Source: Actinocrinis sp046724665
Lineage (GTDB): Bacteria; Actinomycetota; Actinomycetes; Streptomycetales; Catenulisporaceae
DNA: 45,150 bases
Assembly: GCA_046724665.1 (NCBI GenBank)
Contig: JBKOWZ010000032.1
Coordinates: 1-45,150 of the forward strand
Direction: 5' to 3'
The first letter of the stretch is position 1, and each line of letters begins with the position of its first letter. Position numbers and translations under genes: made by a program. Shown piece by piece: positions 39,804 to 45,150 of the stretch. The notes under the pieces were generated by a model. That model was not told the origin of the DNA and searched no databases. It was given only the letters and a program-made list of their open reading frames with translations.

Positions 39804-41099
39804 GTGGTCGGGGGCATCACCGGTTCACCCGTGCTGAATCAAGGCTCTGCGGCGTCCCGGGAGCGGTTCGCGGACGGCCTGCGCGGCAACCGCGGCAGCC
39901 TTCGAATACTGCTGGGCCTCACGCTCGCGCTGACGCTCGCCTTCGGCGCCACCGCCGGGCTGGCGATCGCGGCCCGCTCGTCGGCGACCAACGAGTTCGC
40001 CGCCCGCGACGAGTCGGTCGCCATCGACTTGCAGCAGCTGTACACAGTGCTCGACGACGCCGACGCGACCGCCGACGCCGCGTACCTTTCGGGCCCTGTC
40101 ATCGGAAAGGCGCTGCGCGACCAGTACAACTCCGACATCGCGCGGGCCGAATCGTTGCTGTCGGCCGCGTCCCGGGGGATGGCAGGGGACGAAGACGCCT
40201 CGGCACGCCTCGCCGCGATCGCCGCGCAGATCCCCGTCTACACCAGCCTGATCGCGACCGCGCAGACCGACAACCGGCAGTCCACCTCGCCTCAGCCGAT
40301 CGGCACCGCCTATCTGCGCGAGGCGTCAACGCTCATGCGCTCCACGCTGCTGCCGTACACGCTCAACGCCTACCAAGACGAACTCGCCGCCACCACAGCG
40401 GCCAAGGCAGCGGCGACCGGCATGCCGTGGTTGATGACGTTCTGGCTGGTGCTGGCGTTGGCGGTGCTTGTCGTGGCACAGCGGCAGATCTCCCGCCGTA
40501 CCCGCCGCGTCATCAACCCGGGCCTGCTGACAGCCACCGGACTGCTGGCTATCGCGGCGCTGTGGACTATCTCAGCCCTCGGCGCCCACCGCACCCACCT
40601 CAATGACGCGCTGAACGAGGCAACACAGATCCGGACGCTCGCGACCGCCGCCGACGCCGCGATCCAAGCCCACGCCGACGAGACGCTGATGCTCATCGCG
40701 CACGGCAGCGACGACGGCGAGTATGCACGAGACTTCTCCGTGCAGACGAAGACAGCCAACACGACGCTCAGCGCCGTCGGAACGACACCCCGGCTCACGG
40801 ACGCCGCCAACCGCTTGCGCGACTGGGAGGGCGTAGACAAGAAGGTGCGCGATCTGGCGGCCGCGGGCAACTATCAGGCTGCTGTCACCGCGGCACACGG
40901 CGGCGCTTCGACCGACGCCGTGCGTATCGGCAACGATCTGAACGCTGAGATGACCGCCGCACAGCGGCACTTCGTCGATGACGCTAACGCCGCGGCGTCG
41001 GCGCTCGGCGGCCTGCTCGCCGGTGAGGTCATCCTCGCGCTGCTGGCTGCGGCGGCCGCCGGCTACGGCGTCAACCGCCGACTCGCCGAGTACCGGTGA
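39804..41099 (+). CDS. glnX: GlnX-like four-helix membrane sensor protein
   Basis: A 431-residue membrane protein starting at a GTG with GGGAGGG 6 nt upstream. Four transmembrane helices (about 33-55, 208-228, 238-258, 403-424) enclose two extracytoplasmic alpha-helical domains with heptad-like, Ala-rich sequence. This topology, and the next gene encoding a family 3 solute-binding lipoprotein, match the GlnX-GlnH pair known from Mycobacterium, where they signal amino-acid availability to the kinase PknG. The next gene begins 38 bases after this stop. PknG does not follow here, so the output partner lies elsewhere or is absent. Confidence 0.72.
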   Translation: MVGGITGSPVLNQGSAASRERFADGLRGNRGSLRILLGLTLALTLAFGATAGLAIAARSSATNEFAARDESVAIDLQQLYTVLDDADATADAAYLSGPVIGKALRDQYNSDIARAESLLSAASRGMAGDEDASARLAAIAAQIPVYTSLIATAQTDNRQSTSPQPIGTAYLREASTLMRSTLLPYTLNAYQDELAATTAAKAAATGMPWLMTFWLVLALAVLVVAQRQISRRTRRVINPGLLTATGLLAIAALWTISALGAHRTHLNDALNEATQIRTLATAADAAIQAHADETLMLIAHGSDDGEYARDFSVQTKTANTTLSAVGTTPRLTDAANRLRDWEGVDKKVRDLAAAGNYQAAVTAAHGGASTDAVRIGNDLNAEMTAAQRHFVDDANAAASALGGLLAGEVILALLAAAAAGYGVNRRLAEYR

Positions 41100-41137
41100 C
41101 GGTAACACCGTCGATGGCCGACCACGGAGGGAGAACC

Positions 41138-42133
41138 GTGACACGCACCAGGCTGGCAATCGCGCTGACGGCCGTCCTGTTGACCTCAGCGTGCGCCGAC
41201 GCGAGCGGCGCCAAGCTGGTGGCCATCGGGGCGAGCGCGTCCGTGGCCCCGCCCCTGCCCGCCGGCGTGTCCCCCGCCGCCCGATCGACGTCCCCTGGCA
41301 CGGCGACTCAGCCACCTGAGACGTGCAACCCTGTCGCCTCATACCGTCCCCCGGCGACGATGCCCGCGCCGGGCGCCATGCCCACCGGCTCGACCATGGC
41401 CAACATCCAGGCGCGCGGCAAGCTGATCGTGGGCGTAGATGAGAACACGTACCTGTTCGGCTACCTCAACGCGAGCGACGGCCAGGTCGAAGGGTTCGAC
41501 ATCGACATCGCCTCCGCCATCGCCGCCGCGATCTTCGGCACCGCCGCCGGCCACGTCCAGCTCAAGGTGATCGGCTACGACCAGCGCATCCCCGACCTAC
41601 AGAACGGCTCGGTGGACATCGTCGCCGACACGATGACCGAGAACTGCGCCCGCTGGCAGCAGATCGCGTTCTCCACCGAGTACTACACCGCCACCCAGCG
41701 GGTCCTGGTCAACAAGAACACCCCGTACCAGTCGCTAGACGACCTGCGAGGCCAGAAGGTGTGCGCGACGGCCGGCTCCACGTCCCTCGCGACGATCATC
41801 CGTGCCCCCTCGCACCCCATCCCGATCAGCGCGCAGAGCTTCACCGACTGCCTGGTCCTCCTGCAACAGTCCGAGGTAGCCGCCATCTCCACCGACGACG
41901 CGATCCTCGCCGGCCTGGCCGCCCAAGACCCCCAAACCCACATAGTCGGCCCCACCCTGGAGGCCGAACCGTACGGCATCGGCATCGCGAACACCCACCT
42001 GGACCTGGTCCGCTTCGTCAACGGCGTCCTGGACCAGCTGCGCGCCCACGGCTGGTCCGCCCTCTACCAGAAGTGGCCAGGCCGCTTCAGCGGCACCACC
42101 CCGCAACCCCCGCGTGCCGTCTACCGCGACTGA
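41138..42133 (+). CDS. glnH: GlnH-like amino-acid-binding lipoprotein (solute-binding family 3)
   Basis: A 331-residue lipoprotein. The GTG at 41138 is chosen because GGAGGGAG lies 4 nt upstream and it opens directly into a signal peptide ending 'LLTSAC' (Cys19). A reading from 41096, overlapping the GlnX stop, would bury that signal behind 14 residues. After a Pro/Ala/Thr tether the periplasmic-binding-protein fold is clear: 'GKLIVGVDENTYLFGYLNASDGQVEGFDIDIASAIAAAIFG', 'IPDLQNGSVDIVADTMT', 'VCATAGSTSLATI' and 'YGIGIANTHLDLVRFVNGVL'. The ligand is probably glutamate, glutamine or aspartate by family. No ABC permease is encoded nearby, supporting a sensory role with the membrane protein upstream. 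Confidence 0.83.
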   Translation: MTRTRLAIALTAVLLTSACADASGAKLVAIGASASVAPPLPAGVSPAARSTSPGTATQPPETCNPVASYRPPATMPAPGAMPTGSTMANIQARGKLIVGVDENTYLFGYLNASDGQVEGFDIDIASAIAAAIFGTAAGHVQLKVIGYDQRIPDLQNGSVDIVADTMTENCARWQQIAFSTEYYTATQRVLVNKNTPYQSLDDLRGQKVCATAGSTSLATIIRAPSHPIPISAQSFTDCLVLLQQSEVAAISTDDAILAGLAAQDPQTHIVGPTLEAEPYGIGIANTHLDLVRFVNGVLDQLRAHGWSALYQKWPGRFSGTTPQPPRAVYRD

Positions 42134-42157
42134 CCGATCGGCCGCGTTCGCCATAAG

Positions 42158-42195
42158 AACAAGCCCCTGACTGCATTCGCAGCCAGGGGCTTGTT
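42158..42195. terminator. Rho-independent-type terminator hairpin
   Basis: Two 17-nt arms (42158-42174 and 42179-42195) pair with one mismatch around an ATTC loop. The stem contains AAGCCCCTG/CAGGGGCTT. It ends the GlnX-GlnH transcript and also lies 7 bases beyond the 3' end of the tRNA-like sequence on the opposite strand, so it may have served that tRNA as well. Confidence 0.85.
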
Positions 42196-42202
42196 GTCGT
42201 TC

Positions 42203-42254
42203 TGGTGGCAGGTCCAGGATTCGAACCTGGGTAGCTTTCGCGACGGATTTACAG
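42203..42254 (-). tRNA. 3' half of tRNA-Tyr(GTA), truncated; probable attachment-site scar
   Basis: On the minus strand the sequence reads from the anticodon loop CTGTAAA (42248-42254, anticodon GTA) through the 3' anticodon arm. It continues through a short variable stem GC-GAAA-GC, a perfect T-arm (CCAGG-TTCGAAT-CCTGG) and the acceptor strand ACCTGCC-A, to an encoded CCA (42203-42205). The 5' side fails: the bases before the loop do not pair with TCCGT, and no GGCAGGT acceptor strand is present. Homology therefore begins at the anticodon loop and runs to the 3' end, the usual extent of tRNA-targeted attachment sites (SLP1-type elements use tRNA-Tyr). It is not a functional tRNA. Confidence 0.7.
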
Positions 42255-42400
42255 GACGCGGCCGGTACCCGGCTGACCAGTGCGGAGCGAATTGGTAGGT
42301 GGTCTGTTGGGACCACATTGGGATCGATCTTGTCTTTCGCGGCGGCGCGGCGATGGAGTATGGGTGCGCGGACTCAACAGCAGAGGACCTCAGCGGCGCC

Positions 42401-45136
42401 TTACTCTGGAGCGTCAGCTTTGTGGCTGGCTTCTAGCCGCGCCTGTACTTGCAAGGACGCCGCTAGATCCTTCTGATAGATGGCCGGGCGTGCCTGGGCG
42501 AGTTCGCGGTAGATGTCGGCGGCTTCGCGGATCGCCTCCAGCCCCTCCTCCCGCCGCCCCAGCTCCCCGAGCCGGACCGAGAGGTTGTTCAGGCTCATGG
42601 CCAGGTCGGGCAGAAACGCATCCGGGCGCGCCTGGGCGAGCTCGCGGCGGATCTGAACGGCTTCGCGGATCGCCTCCAGCCCCTCCTCCCGCCGCCCCAG
42701 CTCCCCGAGCCGGTTCGAGAGGTTGTTCAGGCTCATGGCCAGGTCGGGCAGGAACGCATCCGGGCGCGCCTGGGCGAGCTCGCGATAGATGTCGGCGGCT
42801 TCGCGGATCGCCTCCAGCCCCTCCTCCCGTATCCCCAGCGCCCCGAGCCGGGTGGAGAGGTTGTTCAGGCTCATGGCCAGGTCGGGCAGGAACGCGTCCG
42901 GGCGTGCCTGGGCGAGTTCGCGATAGATGTCGGCGGCTTCGCGGATCGCCTCCAGCCCCTCCTCCCGCCGCCCCAGCGCCCCGAGCCGGGTGGAGAGGTT
43001 GTTCAGGCTCATGGCCAGGTTGGGTAGGAACGCGTCCGGGTCGCTGTGCGCAGCCGGCCTCAGCTCATCGACGATCCGCTTGCTCAGCACGGCGGCATAC
43101 TCGGCCAGGGCGTGGCTGGTCTGCGGCAGGCTGTCCGCGAGCCGCATCAACTCCTGCACCCCGACACCGGGATCCCGCGCATACTCGCTCAAAGCCGCCA
43201 GCAACGGCCCGGGAACCTCCACCCGGGTGGCGACCTGCACCGCCGCAGGCACCAGCACCCCCCGGTGCCGCAGACACAACCTAGTCAACTGCGCATCCAG
43301 CTCCCCTGCGAACACACCATGCCCGGCCGCCCGCGCGAACAGCGTCAACAGCCCCTCGCCCTGTCCCGGATCCGCGCCCGCAGCCAACGCATCCGCCAAC
43401 CCCGCACCGCGCTCCAACAGGTGACGACCCCACCAACGCTCCGCCAACCGGTCCGGCGCCACCCCCTCCCACGCCCGGCCCGGACCGGCGGGAGGGTACA
43501 GGCCCGCGATCCACCCGTGCACCCGCTCGCGCACATCGTGTGACTGGTCTTTAAGCCCCGGCACCCGCGCCAGGACCCCGTCCGCACCCGAACGCTGCAC
43601 CGCGCCCACCGCGACCGACGCCGCCATCGCGTCCGCCAATGTCCCCTCACCCAACAACGGCGCCAAACCCGCCACCCGCGCAGCCCGATCCCAATACCGC
43701 CGCTCGTGCCCCAGCAACCGATCCTCCACCCCAACGCCCGGGGATCCATCGCCCGCTTGCGCACCCTCAGTACCCGCGTCCAACAGATCCGCCAGCGCGG
43801 TCATGTGCAGTGTCAACGCACCCTCGAAACGCGCCGCCCCCAACGGAGGGGTGCCCAGCCCCGCGAGCACCGCTGCCCAGTCGATCCCGCCCAACCCCCG
43901 CACCGCAGGTAACCGCGCCGCGAACGCCTCGGCCGCCAGCCGGTACGCCTCCCTGCGCCCGGCGGCATCCGGCTCCAACGCCGCCAGCCGTGTCACCCAG
44001 GCGCCGGAGAGCAGCTCCTCCGCGACCGGGGAGGATTCGCGGGTCTGACGCCACCACGCCCCGTCGGTGCGCGCCAGCAGCAGCACCCGCAGCGCCCCCA
44101 CCCCCGGGTGCCGGGCGCACACCCGCCACAACGCATCCAACTGGCTCCCGCGCGTCTCCGCGTAGTCCACCACCACCAGCGTCGGCACCGCCGCCTGCGC
44201 CAGCGAGCCCAACGCCTCCTCCGCAACATCCGGGCGCAGCCACAACACCGCCCACCGCTGCTCCGCGACACGCTCCGCCAGATGCGCCGCCAACCGGGTC
44301 TTGCCCTGCCCGCCCGGCCCGTGCACCAGCCACGCCCCGAACCCCCCACCCCCCGCCCACGCATCGAACCGCTCGATCAGCTCCCCGCGATGCCGGAAAC
44401 CCACCACCTGCCGACGCGCCCGCAACAACCCCGCCGGCGTCTGCAACACGACGCTACGCGCCTCGCCCGCATCCGCCAGCCCCTGCCACTCCACCGCCGC
44501 CAGCCCCGTGTCCGCAGCCCCCCCCGCCAGCGCCAACACCCGGCGGAAACCAGGGTCGCGCAACAGCACATACGCCGGCACCGCCTCCACCGCCCCATGC
44601 ACCCACCCAGCCGGATCCGCGACCACCACCCCCGCCACCAGATCCCCACACACCACCGCCGCCCCCGACAACCCCGCCCACGGCGACCCACCACCCCCAG
44701 GCGCCCGCGGGGCGGCACCATCCAGATGCACCACATACCGATCCCCGGCCACCCGGTCACCCGGATTGATCCACCCCGACACCTGACCGGTATCCAACGC
44801 CCGCCCCGGCGCCTGCACCAACTGCGGGAAACCCCACGCCTCACACCCGGTGCGCGCCGTCCCCGTCACCACCCGCCCCCACGAAACCCCACCCGGCGGC
44901 AACGACCCGTCCGCACCGGTCACCCGCACCAGCGCCGCATCATCCCGACCCCCCGGCGTCCCACACCACACCACCAGCCCCGACCACGACCCCGCCCGAC
45001 CCGCCGGCGCCAACGACACCACCGAACCCTTCCCCCCAGACACGTGCGCCGAGGTCAACACCAACCCCGGCCCCACCACAAACCCCGACCCGCGCACCCC
45101 CGCACCCTCAACCGCCACCACCCGCGACCCGTCCAC
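42401..45136 (-). CDS. Trypsin-like protease / STAND NTPase / TPR protein
   Basis: A 911-residue protein. Residues 1-200 are a trypsin-like domain with catalytic His31 ('LTSAHV'), Asp65/66 ('GRDDAALV') and Ser157 ('GLSGAAV'). Residues about 245-560 are a P-loop NTPase: Walker A 'GPGGQGKT' (273-280) and Walker B 'TLVVVDYAE' (319-327). A helical region follows, and the C-terminus carries four almost identical 46-residue TPR units plus a fragment. There is no signal peptide, so it acts in the cytoplasm. Architectures with effector, STAND ATPase and repeat sensor are typical of bacterial NLR-like defence and signalling proteins. The GTG at 45136 has AGGGG 6 nt upstream, but the frame stays open to the window edge, so a further-upstream start cannot be excluded. 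Confidence 0.85.
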   Translation of the reverse strand: MDGSRVVAVEGAGVRGSGFVVGPGLVLTSAHVSGGKGSVVSLAPAGRAGSWSGLVVWCGTPGGRDDAALVRVTGADGSLPPGGVSWGRVVTGTARTGCEAWGFPQLVQAPGRALDTGQVSGWINPGDRVAGDRYVVHLDGAAPRAPGGGGSPWAGLSGAAVVCGDLVAGVVVADPAGWVHGAVEAVPAYVLLRDPGFRRVLALAGGAADTGLAAVEWQGLADAGEARSVVLQTPAGLLRARRQVVGFRHRGELIERFDAWAGGGGFGAWLVHGPGGQGKTRLAAHLAERVAEQRWAVLWLRPDVAEEALGSLAQAAVPTLVVVDYAETRGSQLDALWRVCARHPGVGALRVLLLARTDGAWWRQTRESSPVAEELLSGAWVTRLAALEPDAAGRREAYRLAAEAFAARLPAVRGLGGIDWAAVLAGLGTPPLGAARFEGALTLHMTALADLLDAGTEGAQAGDGSPGVGVEDRLLGHERRYWDRAARVAGLAPLLGEGTLADAMAASVAVGAVQRSGADGVLARVPGLKDQSHDVRERVHGWIAGLYPPAGPGRAWEGVAPDRLAERWWGRHLLERGAGLADALAAGADPGQGEGLLTLFARAAGHGVFAGELDAQLTRLCLRHRGVLVPAAVQVATRVEVPGPLLAALSEYARDPGVGVQELMRLADSLPQTSHALAEYAAVLSKRIVDELRPAAHSDPDAFLPNLAMSLNNLSTRLGALGRREEGLEAIREAADIYRELAQARPDAFLPDLAMSLNNLSTRLGALGIREEGLEAIREAADIYRELAQARPDAFLPDLAMSLNNLSNRLGELGRREEGLEAIREAVQIRRELAQARPDAFLPDLAMSLNNLSVRLGELGRREEGLEAIREAADIYRELAQARPAIYQKDLAASLQVQARLEASHKADAPE
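42485..43036 (-). repeat. Four tandem 138-bp TPR-coding repeats, nearly identical
   Basis: Units lie at 42485-42622, 42623-42760, 42761-42898 and 42899-43036. Each encodes D-A-F-L-P-(D/N)-L-A-M-S-L-N-N-L-S followed by R-L-G-x-L-G and E-E-G-L-E-A-I-R-E-A. Only a few residues differ between copies (Thr/Asn/Val after LNNLS, Ala/Glu before LG, Arg/Ile before REE). Such identity implies recent expansion or gene conversion. Confidence 0.93.
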
Positions 45137-45150
45137 GCAAACCCCTGCCC

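Noticed and set aside
42203..42290. A complete functional tRNA-Tyr
   Set aside because: The 5' acceptor strand and the 5' anticodon arm do not pair with the intact 3' half.

Overview
The window is chromosomal DNA from a high-GC filamentous actinobacterium of the Streptomyces/Catenulispora type. The evidence is the very high G+C at third codon positions, frequent GTG and TTG starts, ATGA/GTGA gene overlaps, many secreted proteins with Ser/Thr-rich linkers, a DUF574-type SAM methyltransferase, an S1-peptidase/NTPase/TPR protein and a GlnX-GlnH pair. The genus cannot be fixed from the sequence alone.

Layout. 1-2.75 kb: a secreted protein built of repeated modules. 2.8-6.1 kb: a leftward three-gene ABC-2 exporter operon (ATPase and two permeases, all overlapping by ATGA). 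It is divergent from a NarL-type histidine kinase/response regulator pair (6.4-8.5 kb), which probably controls it. 8.6-10.9 kb: a leaderless HTH-PASTA gene behind a perfect inverted repeat, and an SH3-domain lipoprotein. 10.9-11.7 kb: a long non-coding stretch with a GATC-saturated degenerate tandem repeat. 11.7-14.4 kb: a secreted BNR/beta-propeller protein. 14.9-19.3 kb: a metal (probably copper) locus: BlaI-type repressor, M56-type membrane protease, DUF6153-like protein, small CxCxxC protein, Met/His-rich lipoprotein and an ArsP/DUF318-type permease behind a CsoR-like operator. 19.6-26.5 kb: SAM methyltransferase, a CBM2-linked PL9-like pectate lyase and a 1350-residue secreted multidomain protein.

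26.7-39.7 kb is the most unusual region: two divergent operons that look like an undescribed acyl-carrier/sulfur-carrier biosynthetic cluster. The leftward operon encodes a fatty acyl-AMP ligase, a MoaD/ThiS-like sulfur carrier ending in GlyGly, a double-hotdog protein, an acyl-CoA dehydrogenase (ACAD), an ACP, and an ACAD-methyltransferase-like fusion whose catalytic Glu is replaced by Gln. The rightward operon encodes a MoeZ-like E1/rhodanese that has lost all four zinc cysteines, a divergent ACP, a diiron acyl-ACP desaturase-like enzyme, a hotdog thioesterase, a second acyl-AMP ligase and a crotonase. A 22-bp palindrome sits between the operons. There is no ketosynthase or NRPS condensation domain, so acyl chains must come from elsewhere. 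My inference is that two acids are activated onto two dedicated ACPs, desaturated or isomerised, and that a protein thiocarboxylate may supply sulfur. The product is unknown.

39.8-42.1 kb: a GlnX/GlnH-type membrane sensor and glutamate-binding lipoprotein, without PknG beside them. 42.16-42.25 kb: a strong terminator and the isolated 3' half of a tRNA-Tyr(GTA), which looks like an attachment-site scar. 42.4-45.1 kb: a trypsin-like/STAND NTPase/TPR protein with four nearly identical 138-bp repeats, a plausible NLR-like defence or signalling sensor.
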